Shown here: piece by piece, positions 23,776 through 35,600 of the stretch | Numbering within the stretch: position 1 is the stretch's first letter | How the letters are laid out: each line of letters starts with the position of its first letter | The notes under the pieces: generated by a model | Told to the model about the DNA's origin: nothing | Databases searched by the model: none | The model's input: only the letters and a program-made list of their open reading frames with translations | From: Glutinoglossum americanum | Taxonomy: Eukaryota; Ascomycota; Geoglossomycetes; Geoglossales; Geoglossaceae | NCBI GenBank assembly: GCA_020080175.1 | Contig: JAGHQL010000035.1 | Location: 62,001-126,000 of the forward strand | Length of the DNA: 64,000 nucleotides | Direction: 5' to 3' | Position numbers and translations under genes: made by a program

Positions 23776-26054
23776 CTAACGGCCTGTGTTGCCAACGTAC
23801 GGGCGCAACTGTTTCTCGTCTCTGGTTGCAACGGCAACCAAAGCTTCCAACCTATGCATCCCCCCATCTCTCTTAGGCGGTTCTGTTACAGCTGGAGGGA
23901 CAGAACTTGGTGCTGCTTCCGAGGGAAGCGGATAACCACCTCCTTCACCAGAACTAGCCGTATAATTCTTCGAATACTGTCAGCAGCTTCTTCAATATAC
24001 GTATATGTCAATTTTCCTTACATGGTGGGCGTCATCTGGGGCAACTCCGGCGCTATTTGACTCGACCCAGCCGTTGCTGTGCACAATCGAAGGGTTGTAG
24101 TCACCAACGGAAGAAGTTGAAGGGGTGGGTACACCGCCTTCACTACTGCTCGAATCTTCGGGCGAGTTCCGTTGAGGCTGGTTGACACTTTGCAAAGGCA
24201 GAGGGCCATTGTACCATCCGAACCTCTTATTCCTGCTGCTGGTGGCTTCTGGGCCAGTTTGGGCTCTTTCTCTGGGGGTAGTATAGTTCTGCCGAACCGG
24301 TGGGCTGGCTGTGGGCTGGCTGTGCTGGGTACCGTTGGTAGTACTCGCTGGACCATTGGAGGATTCCATTAATTGAGAGTTCCAGTTACTCGTTGCTTCC
24401 TTGGGCCTTGATATATCGAGCCTTGTGAGGTTGTGGTGGAGAGACATCCCCCATTCGGCTACGCCTCTGCGATCATCTGGTCCCAAAGCCGACTGCGCAA
24501 CTGGTCCCGGAAATATTGGTGGCTTGTTGGGAGTATCTACCTGCATTGGGCTAGGTCTTCGCTGTGGTGGCGGAGTTGATGGTCTGTCAGGAAGCCTATC
24601 AAAGCTTTCAATACCAGGCAAGCGCCCAGGGGGTGCGCCAGGTTGATACTGTGGATATTGTGGTTGAGGCGGGGTTATTGAATTGTAGTGGATTTCGTTG
24701 GCGAGGCTTGTTAGGCTAGAGTACGTCGACGGGTGCCATGTTCGACGCCTCAGATCAGTATCCTGAGTAGTGGTAGATGAAGTAGATTCACGTCTTGATG
24801 GAAAGGCAGAACTAATGGGACTTGCGAGTACGCTACTACTTGCTGAATATGTTGACGTATTGGATGACAGAGGACTCTGAAATGCATGAGGAAATATGTG
24901 GCCGTGGGGGGAATGGAATGGATTGCCTCCCGATGGAACCGACAACCGACGTGTAGGCGTTCTAGGGGGCCAGGCATTCGTGGAACGTGGTACTGTTGAT
25001 GAGGGTGATTGGAAAGGAGACCCAAAACCGGGGCTACCCGGGCCTGTGGGGAAGGTCGCGGATGAGGGTGTACCGAATCCCGAAGGTGATGGCGCAGAGA
25101 ATTGTTGGTTTCTACTGAAATCTCTAGCAGGGCTGTCAGGGGGCGATCTATAATTGTCCAGTGACATTCGGTTTCGCGGGGAAGGCTCATTCGGCATAAT
25201 ATTGAGAGGAGTTGGGCGAGGCCTGCTATTATCCCGCTGACTAAAATTTGACGATGTCGATCCGATACTTGATGTGGATAGATTCCTACTGTGGCTCCTG
25301 CCATGTCCGGCCTGACTGCCAACCGTTGAAGCGCGTGAACGACTCCCTGGTGGTCTGACACGATCCGTCCGAACTTGACGCTGGAAACGAGTTCCTGTAG
25401 CGGCAAGCGAGTCTGATGGTATCTCTTCGTTCACATGCACGGTCTGGGCGTGCTGGCGAAGATTGTCAAGCCTAGAGAATCTTCGTGCGCAATGGCACTG
25501 GAAAGGGCGCTCCCCAGTATGTTTTCTATATAGAGTTAGATGGGCGCTTTCCCTGGAGAGGAGCATATCAAGTCATACCTGATATGTCTTGCCAAATGCT
25601 CACTCCTTGTGAAGCTAAGTGTGCAAGGCGGATATTCTGTGCAAAAGAACCTTTGGCCCTTTTTCTTCTTAGTGGACTTTCCAGGACTACCATCAACACT
25701 TTCGTTTTCTGACCCATCTTGATCGCCGTCAGAATCGTCCATATCCACATCCTGCGAGCCCGATGACTGAATGGAACGTTGTGAGTTGCCCCTGCGCAGA
25801 TTACCCACAGTGGAAGATGTTTCAGTATACCGTTGAGCGAACGAGGTATCTGGAAGGGGCCGTTGTCCAGACAACCCACCGAAAGAATTTCGGGTTGGGG
25901 TATTGGGACATGATTCATCCACCAGGGTGGATGGCTGAGAGCCATTCATGATATTGGATTGCCGTGGTGTTGCTGGAGGAGTGTCCTCTCCTGCGCGCCC
26001 GACCGTGTGGCCTTCGGAGGGCTGATTTGTGTTGACAGCACGAAATCCAGACAT
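23776..26054 (-). CDS. C2H2 zinc-finger transcription factor
   Basis: Exons on the minus strand are 26054-25579, 25525-24022 and 23967-23776, giving 723 aa. Both introns are 53-54 nt with GTATGA/GTAAGG starts. Two adjacent fingers lie at about residues 134-190: the first is C-x5-C-x12-H-x3-H with the helix [13 protein letters not shown], then the linker TGERPFQ, then C-x-C-x12-H-x4-H with [14 protein letters not shown]. The helix residues match the yeast Usv1/Rgm1-type fingers that bind AGGGG-like stress elements; that target is inference. An acidic Ser/Asp stretch and a Lys-rich KKKK patch precede the fingers. The remaining 530 residues are Ser/Pro/Thr-rich and disordered. The last exon ends with [12 protein letters not shown], which I recall as a conserved C-terminal motif of this fungal family; stopping at 24000 would lose it. 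The first finger pair is split by intron 1 at the R-K junction. Confidence 0.9.
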
Positions 26055-26613
26055 GTTGATATAACGGATTGAGAGAAGGGATAGAGGCTCTCCGGGTATA
26101 AGTGGACAGGTTGGTTCCAAGACCGCTGACTCCCCTAATACCAGCTATGAATTATGCTATCTCCTTCTATGGTTTTTTTTTTCAGCACAAAGCCGAGGCC
26201 TGCTACGATCCAAAAATATCGAAGAATGATGTTCTCGCTCGAGAACTTGAACTTTGTTTGGAATCCAGTCGAGCATCGACTTCCTGAAAGGTTTCGCGTC
26301 AACCAGCTTTCAAGGCTGAGGCTGACTGGCTTGGTACCCTCGATGTGAGATAAGAATATCGCAAGGGAGACTTGACCGAGCGGCTGGATCGTGCAGAACA
26401 GTCTTTCATAAACTCGTAAAGTCGTAAAAATATCCCAAGCTCCTCCAAGGCGCTGTCGCAAATATCAAGAAATATCGGCGAAGACGGGATAAGGCAGGAG
26501 GTTTGTATCCGGGCGACTCGGAGCTTGAAGACCTACCGCAATAGATAAGGGTAGTAATTCGGTCGTTAAAGCCGTCAAATCGTCGCGTAGACGTGGGTAA
26601 AAGAGATTCCAGA

Positions 26614-26630
26614 TGAAGAAGAAGAAGAAG
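26614..26630. repeat. Short (GAA)n tract
   Basis: About 17 bp of GAA repeats in the upstream region of the C2H2 gene. Confidence 0.7.
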
Positions 26631-28545
26631 GTTGGGAAAGTAGGAAGAGATGATGCCAGTCACTCCAGGAGATAGGTACGGGTCAGAGGTGATAGGAAAG
26701 TTACCTAGTAGGTTGCGCAATGCAGAGCTGATCCGTACGCAGAGAGGGGCGGGTCGATCTTAGTTTTAGTTGTGCAGAGGAGGCTGGGCTGGGAGGGCTG
26801 GGGTGTTTAGGCGATTCAGGAAACCATCAAATCGCATGGCAGAAATCGAGGAGCATAAAAAAGCCACCGAGGTTGAGACAGACGATCGAGGGAGCCCCAC
26901 CGCAGCAGCTCAGCAAATTTTATCTGGATCGGTCGGCAAGAGTGTTGGTGTGGAATGGATTTGTAGCCGCTACGCGACAGAGGGATAAGTAAGCAGCAGA
27001 GAGTGTCAGAGATAATACGAAGGAATGATGGATGGTGGGAGGAGCCAAGGGCGAATCGTCGACGACAAGACAGGAACCCGGGCGAAAAATATGGTGGGGT
27101 CCGGCGGGTCTTAGTCAGGCAAGGAAGAAGACAGGCACCGAAACCATCGTAGGTAGTCCGCTTTGAAATTTGTGGGGATCGGTAGGAAAGACTCGCGACC
27201 AGGGAGTAAAACGATGACACCAATGCTATCTTACGACAGAGTACCGGAAGTGTGCGCGATGAGCGAGCCGGTGGCAGCTCTAGCCCGGCTTCGGCGAGAA
27301 GGAGAAGGAGAGCAGAGGTTTTAGTTAGAGTGAGAGCGAACGATCGAGGATCACGACTGCGAGATAGAACCGCACAAGCGCACACAAAAACGCACACGAT
27401 GCGAACTCGAGCGATAGAAGAGGTATGTACATGGGGGCGAGGGATCTTGCGCGGCCCATAGCAAAGATAGGGTTCCGCTACTGCCGCTGCTGGCCCTCGT
27501 TGATGACGGCGGGACCAGGGTGTCCTAGGTATGCGCTTTATTGCCTGGGAAGCTGGGTAGATTCTCCGTCTGAGACAGCGTCAAAACCCGAAAGCGCGGC
27601 TCTTGTCCGATGTTGGGGCATCGAATGCGGATTAGCCGGGCGTATGAATGCAAGGCACAAGGTACCTCGACCGCACAGAAGCAACAAATCTCGTAGCTGG
27701 CCGCGCACGAACTCGGTTCATTCGGCTCGGCAAAGCGTCAGATAACGATCACAAACGATGACAACGATCATCGCCCTCGAGATCGATGTTGCTCTTATGT
27801 GCAGGTCGGAATCGACCCTAGCCTTGATGTCGGAAGTCCCTTTTGCTATCCTTGCAATGGGTCTCCATCCACAACGCAGTAGGTACGGTTTACGCGTCTG
27901 ATCGTTTCAGGCCGCGTACAGCAGCACAGTTCCTGGTCGCTCCGGAATCAGGATCAGCGAATTCGCCACTGCCCAACAACAAAAGCAAAAGACGCGAGAG
28001 CAGAGGAAAAAGGAATCCCCGCTACGCTGCAGTCGCAATTCTAGCCCCGCCCAGCAGCGAAGCGATGATCGAGTGCAGCAGCGCTTGAATACCACTACAG
28101 AACACCCACAAGAGTCGCTCGCGCAGATGGGCGAATCACGCTCAACACTTTGCGAATTACGGAGTAAAAGATCGATTGCCTCTATCGCTTGCAGACAGCA
28201 AAGTATGGTGTGCATTAAAAAAAATAAGTCATCGCATGCAGGCGCCCCTGCTAGGCATGCTTCTCAGCAGTCTTAGATGCAGAAAAGTGATGACTGGGTC
28301 CCACACGAACAAAGTTGAAGGGTACACCCTGCACGAGTTAGGCAGCTAGGATAATTAATTAACAATCCACTTCAGCCTTCAGCCTTGTGATAAGGTACTA
28401 AGTACGGAGTACGCATGTACGAAGCATATACATATATATAAAATAATATAGCACTCTGTTAATCATGCCCATATATCACAGCCTACGACGTCCCCACAAT
28501 ATCATCTCCACTTTTAGAGTCATTCATTGCTTCGGAATAGCCAGT

Positions 28546-28560
28546 GGGGAGGGGGGGGGA
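28546..28560. repeat. G-rich homopolymer tract
   Basis: GGGGA followed by nine G and an A. Such tracts are prone to length variation. Confidence 0.7.
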
Positions 28561-29230
28561 GAACAAGGGAGACAAACGGACAAACAAACTCTGAGATAGC
28601 CGCGCGGGGCTTATCGATTACTCGGTGCAACAAGGGCCAAAGCAAGGGTCCAAGTGGCACAGCGAACCACACCGACTTCCTGACCTAGACAAAAAAAAAA
28701 CATATGGCGGCTTGTAAAGAACGTGTGACCACTGTGGGGTTGCTCTAGTAGACAGGGCGTTTAATAGATGCATCCGAGTGTGGAGTGCTATGTGAATGTA
28801 TCGTACAGTGCATACGATACCTTAGCGTGAACTAGCAAGATCGAGGGAACGGTTATACAGCTCGCGTTACACGCCTCGTCATCTATGAAGCAGTATGTCG
28901 GTGCGTGCTACATACATATACACGCGCATACGTCATGTCCGCTACAACACGGCCGAGTGTAACGGGAAGAATCTTGGAGCACAAAGAATTGGAGCCTAGC
29001 TCTACATGAAAAGAAACAACAATCGGTACCAAATGGACCGTGTTAAAAACATCCCTTGTCCTGAGAGAGGCATGGGTGTGGGTGTTTGTTTCGCTGCTCT
29101 CGGCTGCCAAATTCTCTAAGTTCTTTGTTTCATTTTTCATGATGTCCCTGTTAGAGCTGGATGTCTCCTCCCGCTTCTCCTCTGTAGTACCAATTACCTT
29201 CCGGCATTGTTTTATTTTGTTTGGTTCACG

Positions 29231-30208
29231 ATGGCCAGTCGCGAAACGGACCCCCCCCCCGACGATATCGACCAAGAGGTTGACGAACTGCCGGTCAATA
29301 AAGTTATATGGAAGTTCGTAAGCAGAAATGAACCACTTGAGGACCCTGGGAACTGGAAGAAGGACCCGCCACCAAGTGGAAAAGGAATCGGGAAGCCCCC
29401 AATGCCGGGGAACTCACCGACACCTGACTTACAACCAGGCACAGCTCTGCCGGGGGTGGTTTTCAGAAGGGTTGATTTCGGAAACCACTATCGGGATAAT
29501 GGCCTTGCGGCATTGGTCGAATCACTCAACCTAGCGCGAGTAACGAGTGGAGGCCCTCGAATCACGGTAAATTACGTTCTTGAGGTCGCCTATACGGGAG
29601 AGAGAGATCGAGACCTCCTCGTGGATCAGGTAGAACTGAGCGAACAGCAAATGGTTTATTGCCTAGAAAAAACCGGCCCCTACAGACTTGCTATCATTGA
29701 GCCTTCCTTATCCCGAGTCCGCCTCGCGGATGGTACCCAGAAGGAAGGCACCATAGTCTACGTCCTCAAAACAGAGGACTCCCGATGGGCTGCTGTCGAA
29801 CTCCGCACCATAGGCCCTCCCGGGCCCCGAGGCTTCTACCCAGAATTCACACGCGTCCACTCATCCCCCAGCCCCCCACGCGACAACTTCACCGAGCCCA
29901 TCGAAATTGGGAACCACACCGCCGACAGAGAGCGCAGGGACCGACGCCTCAGAAAGCTACGGGACGAAATCTGCATCAGGATGTATGAGATGGATCGCCG
30001 GAACCAGGCCGAAGGGCAAGTGTTCGGGCTTAGGACGTGGGCAGGTCAGAGCAGGGCGGAGAGGGAGGGCGGCGATCCTCCCACGCTCCATCCAGTTCAG
30101 ATGGGGGAGGGCCAGAGGGCTGTTTCGAGCAAGGCGAGACCCGGAACGAGACCCAAGGCCAGGAAGCCCACCGCTCCGGTGAGGCGGGCGAGAAGTCGTA
30201 GGCGCTAA
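29231..30208 (+). CDS. Uncharacterised protein with basic C-terminal tail
   Basis: A single uninterrupted frame of 325 aa from the ATG at 29231. I do not recognise the family. Residues 1-85 are Pro/Asp/Gly-rich and disordered. Residues about 90-215 look folded: hydrophobic-polar alternation (ITVNYVLEVAYTGERDRDLL, TIVYVLKTEDSRWAAVELR) suggests mainly beta strands. The last 90 residues are Arg/Lys/Pro-rich, ending RARSRRR, which could be a nuclear or nucleic-acid-binding tail. No membrane segment or signal peptide is seen. A run of 11 C lies within codons 7-10, so small length errors there would move the start. Coding is supported by length, absence of stops and a folded-looking core; the function is unknown. 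Confidence 0.65.
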   Translation: MASRETDPPPDDIDQEVDELPVNKVIWKFVSRNEPLEDPGNWKKDPPPSGKGIGKPPMPGNSPTPDLQPGTALPGVVFRRVDFGNHYRDNGLAALVESLNLARVTSGGPRITVNYVLEVAYTGERDRDLLVDQVELSEQQMVYCLEKTGPYRLAIIEPSLSRVRLADGTQKEGTIVYVLKTEDSRWAAVELRTIGPPGPRGFYPEFTRVHSSPSPPRDNFTEPIEIGNHTADRERRDRRLRKLRDEICIRMYEMDRRNQAEGQVFGLRTWAGQSRAEREGGDPPTLHPVQMGEGQRAVSSKARPGTRPKARKPTAPVRRARSRRR

Positions 30209-30823
30209 GCTAGGGGGGAGGGAGGCTCCTTGGTCATGCTAGAATTTGGGATTCTGTTTATGGAAGGTGTTGAAGAAGAAGAATAATAAGGTGGGGCGAA
30301 GGGTGGAACGAAAACGGCCTGGATAGCGGTGGGGAGGAGCCGCATTATGAGAGGGAAGGATGTGCTCTTTTGTTTTTCCTGGTTTTTGACTTTTGCGTTG
30401 ATGGGTTGGGTTGGGCGCAGCACGGCAGGGCGGCTGTCGAGGATGTTTATCCCTGTCGATAAGGTAGAGCTTTATTGCACTCACAAATGGAAGGGCCCTG
30501 ATCAGATTGTTGTTTACTGTTTTTTGGATCTATCCTGCACTTCTATTATGGTTTGTTGGCGGAATAAAATAACACCAGTTCCGGGAAGCTTCTTAAAAAC
30601 AAATTGAACAGTGTCTCGAGCCATATTCATAATAGTTTGATTCCTAGATAAGATATATGACCGGATCATCTCCCATGCTGTATTTCCTGAGATGTTTCGT
30701 AAAATTCGTAAATCGTGAACCCTTGACCATGCTTCCCCATCCCCACCATCACATTTAGAAAGAGAAAGTGCCTGAAATACAACTCCAGACACCCATAATG
30801 CAATCGGTGAATTTTTACTCTAT
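30209..30823. other. Intergenic region between convergent genes
   Basis: It contains a GAA/ATAA-rich stretch at 30271-30289 and no recognisable gene. Genes on either side point towards it. Confidence 0.5.
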
Positions 30824-31546
30824 TCAATATTGGCTATATGCTAATAAACGCCGCGATGATGAGGAGGCCCTATAGCCTCGCGGCATAGCCGGTTCATATG
30901 CACCCTCCGGACTGTACAGGTAAGGGGGGTTGGAGTTCACGCTCTCGATGTCGTACGTACCCCGGGTCATGCGGGACATGCGTGGTGATGTGGTGGAATG
31001 GCCGTCATCGTATATAGATGATGGGCCTCTGCTCATGGTGTAGTTGTCGTCGTAGCCGTCATTAGAATTGTATCCTCGCCCTTTCACCGGCATGCCGTCA
31101 TCGTCCACCGCTTCTGCCATTGCATCTTGCAGTCTGACTATCGTGGATTGCATCATGCTGATAAAACTCCGGATCTCATATGCCTCCGCGATGTTGTCTA
31201 GGAAGTAGTCTGAGCGTTCTCTGGTTCTGGATAATAAATTTACGGTTGGGATCGCGGAGGCGAGCGTCCTTGCGGCGTTCCGGGACACCGCTGTCCCTTC
31301 CTGGAGCTCGAGGTAGAGACGCCGCCGTACGGACGATGAAGACAGCTGGGTTAGAGCTTGGTTCGTCCGGCGGAGGGTGGATTGTAGACGGTGCCAAGAC
31401 GTGACGAATTCGCCGAGGAGCTGCTCGCGTCGGTCACGAACGCGGTAGCGGGCATCACGGCAGCGGTCGAGAGTGAAACGGAGGATAGGGAGAGCAGAGG
31501 GATCGGCCACTTGAGCAATCTCGGCCTCGAGCTCGTAAGTCGACAT
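30824..31546 (-). CDS. Uncharacterised helical protein with Ser/Tyr-rich tail
   Basis: An uninterrupted frame of 240 aa with ATG at 31546-31544. I do not recognise the family. Residues 1-145 are almost entirely predicted helix, rich in Arg/Leu/Glu with heptad-like spacing (DRCRDARYRVRDRREQLL; RTNQALTQLSSSSVRRR), suggesting a helical bundle or coiled coil. Residues 150-240 are Tyr/Ser/Gly/Arg-rich and disordered (SMSRGP-like, RGYRASSSSRRLLAYSQY). No membrane segment occurs. The arrangement resembles the N-terminal helical domain of many fungal hypothetical proteins, but no specific name is warranted. An upstream non-coding exon is possible. Confidence 0.6.
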   Translation of the reverse strand: MSTYELEAEIAQVADPSALPILRFTLDRCRDARYRVRDRREQLLGEFVTSWHRLQSTLRRTNQALTQLSSSSVRRRLYLELQEGTAVSRNAARTLASAIPTVNLLSRTRERSDYFLDNIAEAYEIRSFISMMQSTIVRLQDAMAEAVDDDGMPVKGRGYNSNDGYDDNYTMSRGPSSIYDDGHSTTSPRMSRMTRGTYDIESVNSNPPYLYSPEGAYEPAMPRGYRASSSSRRLLAYSQY

Positions 31547-32650
31547 TGCATATCTGTGAAGTATTTATTGGGTCAGAAAGGAATCGTCAACAGATGGCCC
31601 TTGGAAGGCGATATGCGGCCCTTGCCAGCGGGTCTAAGACCTCAATGTGAAAGAAGGCTTGCTTGATTTGAGGAGTTAGGAGGTATTTACGAAGAATGAA
31701 ATTTACGAGATTGCAATAACAGCGATGCCGCATCCCAGGGGCCACATTCAGTCACAACCAACTGTTTGATAGTATGAAAGAAAATGAACACTCACGTTAT
31801 CCCCTTCCGCTGCGGTTTGCTAACTCTACCTCAAGTTCCGACGACAATTCTCAAGCCCTGTCGAGGGCCTCGAGGGTATAAAGCTCGAATGACCTCTAGC
31901 CTCATTGTGGGCGTTCCATAGGGGTCGGCATGTGCGGCCCTGGAAAGCAAACTGTTGTTAAAGAGTCACAGCCTCAGCGTATGCAGTGCGTATGCAGCGG
32001 AAAACGGAACTGACGATCTCGTGCATCGAAACTCATTGTACTCGGGTGGTGGTTGGGTCAGGCTAGGTTAGGCCTTGCATCTTCTGCAAAAGACATGGCG
32101 CAGAGTCTAAAGAATAAGCGGTCAGTAACCAAAGAGAGTAATCGCTGTTTGCTGCGGTGGGCTTTTCCTGTTGTGTTCCAATGCTGCCTTATAGAAACTA
32201 TTTCAAGTAAGGCAATTAGGGGCCTCTTAACTTGTGCGCTTCTGGCCTGCAGGGTTAGACTAGGATCAGATGCGTTTACCTTTGCAAGCCTCACTCTCGA
32301 GGCTTTGTTTGGTCTGGAAAATCTTACGTCAGTTCGTAGTATGTTGTATTCTTATGAATACTGTTAACGATATCTAGCTGAGTGAATACTATTTCCCGCA
32401 AATTTGCATGTTTGGAAATGTGAATGTTTGCGCGTGCACGTGATGCGTATGCCCATTTCTTCACACGTCGAACTATGCATAAAAGTTCCAGCAAGCGCGT
32501 TCTATCCTTACCATCTACACCATCATCAATAAACTTCATCCAACTCCAAGCATGATGGCCGGCGTTAGCCTTCCGGGCTGTTTGTCTTGAAAGAGGCTGC
32601 CTTTTTGCATCAGCTTGATCTCGTGCTGTGTCTAGCCCATCATTACAACC
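31547..32650. other. Bidirectional intergenic region
   Basis: About 1.1 kb separates two divergent genes. Nothing beyond promoter sequence is recognised; the overlapping opposite frames at 32053-32367 and 32324-32683 have no family features. Confidence 0.5.
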
Positions 32651-35600
32651 ATGTTTAACTTTACCTCCCTTCTTGGTGCCCAATCAAAGTCTTCGGCTTC
32701 GCAATCCCTTCTGGAGCTTGATGGTGGTGTCAAGGTATTGATAGATGTAGGGTGGGACGAGGCGTTTGATATCGACAAACTGAAGGAGCTTGAGAGGTGA
32801 GCTGCTTTCATTGTCTCAGTCTTGCTTTCTTTCTGTTCCGAATGGCTAGATGCGCCGGATGCCAGACCACAGCAAAAAATCCACCGAAGGAGAGGCTTTC
32901 GAGTTTTCGTCGCTGAGCTCCTACCAATACTCACGGATCTATTTTCTTTAGACAAGTACCAACATTATCTATCATCCTTCTAACTCATGCAACACCGGCA
33001 CATATCGCAGCGTTCGCTCATTGCTGCAAGCACTTCCCTCTGTTTACCCGGATACCCATCTATGCCACTACTCCTGTGATATCCCTGGGGCGAACGTTGT
33101 TACAAGACCTTTACGCATCCACGCCTCTCGCATCAACCATTATCCCGACGTCATCTCTTTCTGAAACATCATACTCCCACGCACCATCGCTCTCTTATAG
33201 GGAAGGACCGCAACTACTTCTACAACCGCCAACAGCTGAGGAGATTGCGACATATTTCTCTCTCATACATCCATTAAAATATTCTCAACCACATCAACCA
33301 CTTCCATCGCCATTTTCTCCGCCACTTAATGGTCTCACAATCACCGCTTACAGTGCCGGACATACACTTGGAGGGACAATCTGGCATATTCAACACGGAC
33401 TTGAATCAATTGTATACGCCGTCGATTGGAACCAGGCCCGGGAGAATGTCCTTGCTGGTGCGGCCTGGCTTGGTGGAGCGGGTGCTGGCGGCGCCGAGGT
33501 TATCGAGCAATTACGAAAACCAACTGCACTGGTTTGTAGCTCGAGAGGAGCAGAACGGGTAGCCCTTCCTGGAGGGCGGAAAAAGCGGGATGAACTCCTG
33601 CTCGACATGGTTAAGACAACAGTTGCAAAGGGAGGGACTGTGCTGATTCCAACCGATTCAAGCGCAAGAGTACTAGAGCTCGCATATCTACTGGAGCATG
33701 CCTGGCGTACGGAGTTGTCACATACGGACGAGCCCAGTGTGCTTAAAACTGCCAAACTATACTTGGCGAGTAAAAACATTGGTGCTACAATGCGATATGC
33801 CCGCAGTATGCTCGAGTGGATGGATGAATCCATTGTAAAAGAATTTGAAGCTGATGGAGGTGGTGGTACGGAATCCAAACAGAATCGCGGAAGTAATCAA
33901 CAAAACGTGGGGAAGGATGGCCAAACATCCAACAAGAGCACCGGGCCCTTTGACTTTAAATACCTGCGACTCTTGGAACGCAAGTCCCAGGTCGATCGTA
34001 TTTTGAATGCTGCCAATGAAGGAGATGGACAGCGGCCGGGGCAAGTTATTGTGGCCAGCGATACCTCCCTCACATGGGGTTTCTCGAAAGACGTTTTTCA
34101 CCGGATTGCTTCTGATAGTCGTAACCTCGTTGTACTAACCGAGCGTATCGGTTCTACGGAAACAGGTGTTGTGTTGAATGGGGGCGCCCTTGGATGTGTG
34201 TTGTGGGATTGGTGGGAGGAGAGAAGAGATGGTGTCGCTATGGAGAGCGGATCCGACGGGGAAAACTTAGAGCTAGTTTACGGAGGAGGCAGAGAAATCC
34301 AAATCAAGACGGCATTGCGAATGCCGTTGGAAGGGAGCGAGGTATATATATACCAACAATATCTTGCTACCCAGCGGCAACTACAGAATACGCTGCAATC
34401 GAACAATCAGGGTACCCTCATCTCATCAGCGGATGCCATTGATGACTCTTCCTCTGCCTCCTCTTCGTCTTCTGAGGAGTCGGATTCAGAACGACAGGGG
34501 AAAGCACTCAATATTTCAACGACCATGGCGCACTCAAACCGGAATAAGCTCAATTTAACGAATGAAGACTTGGGGATAAATGTTCTACTCCGAGGTAAGG
34601 GTGCCTATGACTACGATGTGCGAGGGAAAAGGGGTCGTGAGAGAATGTTTCCGGCGGTTGTGAGGCGTGTGCGGGGTGATGAATTTGGCGAGCTCATCAG
34701 GCCAGAGGAGTACCTGCGTGCTGAAGAGCGTGACGAAGTTGAGGGCCAGGACGCAGCCACGGGAGAAATGAAGATCGGCTCCGAGAATTTTGTTGGTAAA
34801 AAGCGGAAGTGGAACGACTTGGGTATACAGGATAGGCTTGGCCGTCGAAATGGCTCAGTTGCGCGCCATAGCTTGAATGGGATGAACAAACGGCGGCTCG
34901 GTGAAGCGGGACGGATCCTGAATGGCACGAACAACGGGCTAGCCGTTACTGTACGTGACTCGCTAGAGGCGCTAGAGGACGCCGAGTCATCTGACGACGA
35001 CCTGGATGATGAGCCGCCCATCTCTGGTCCTTCAAAAGTTGCCTTTGCAACCGAAACGCTGCGATGCAATCTCAAAATCGCCTTTGTGGATTTCGCTGGC
35101 CTTCATGATAGCCGAAGCCTTCGGATGTTGGTCCCACTCATTCAGCCTCGGAAGCTGATTCTTGTTGGGGGTACACGGGACGAGACGCTGGTCTTGGCGG
35201 AAGACTGCAGAAAGCTTCTTGCCGCCAGAGCCGGCAGTACCACAGAAGCAGGCACTGTCGATGTGTTTACTCCTATTATTGGGAGAACCGTCGACGCAAG
35301 CGTAGATACAAACGCCTGGGTCGTCAAGCTCAGTGAGCCCCTTGTAAGGCGGCTGCATTGGCAGAAGGTTAAAGGGTTAGGGGTTGTGCATGTGATTGGG
35401 CGTTTGGCAACTCTATCTGTGGATGATAACCAATCCAGGGCTCAAGAAGGCAGCTCCAGTAAAAAGCGGAAAATAATTAAGGACGAACAAGAGTCCCCTA
35501 TGCCAGAAGATCCTCAGCCTGCCATTCAGCAAGGCCCAAAAGTTACACCGACTCTCGACGTGATCCCCGCAAGCATGGCTGCAGCCACACGGTCAGTGGC

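Larger units (their letters stand above)
26055..29230. other. Gene-free region of about 3.2 kb upstream of the C2H2 gene
   Basis: No gene is supported. It is probably the long promoter/5' UTR of the C2H2 regulator plus that of the gene at 29231. Simple sequence includes (GAA)n at 26614-26630, a G-rich run at 28546-28560 and an A run near 28691. A 193-codon minus frame at 26816-27397 is Ser/Leu/Arg-rich with no family features and is treated as chance. Confidence 0.45.

Noticed and set aside
24750-25406. Minus-strand frame of 218 codons, His/Pro/Leu-rich
   Set aside because: It is an alternative frame of the large C2H2 exon; the other frame carries the conserved fingers and continuous protein.
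26816-27397. Open frame of 193 codons on the minus strand upstream of the C2H2 gene
   Set aside because: Composition is Ser/Leu/Arg-rich with no recognisable domain and no splice or family support. The stretch is more simply a promoter or 5' UTR.
28883-29275. Minus-strand frame of 130 codons overlapping the start of the 29231 gene
   Set aside because: It lacks family features and overlaps a better-supported plus-strand gene and its promoter.
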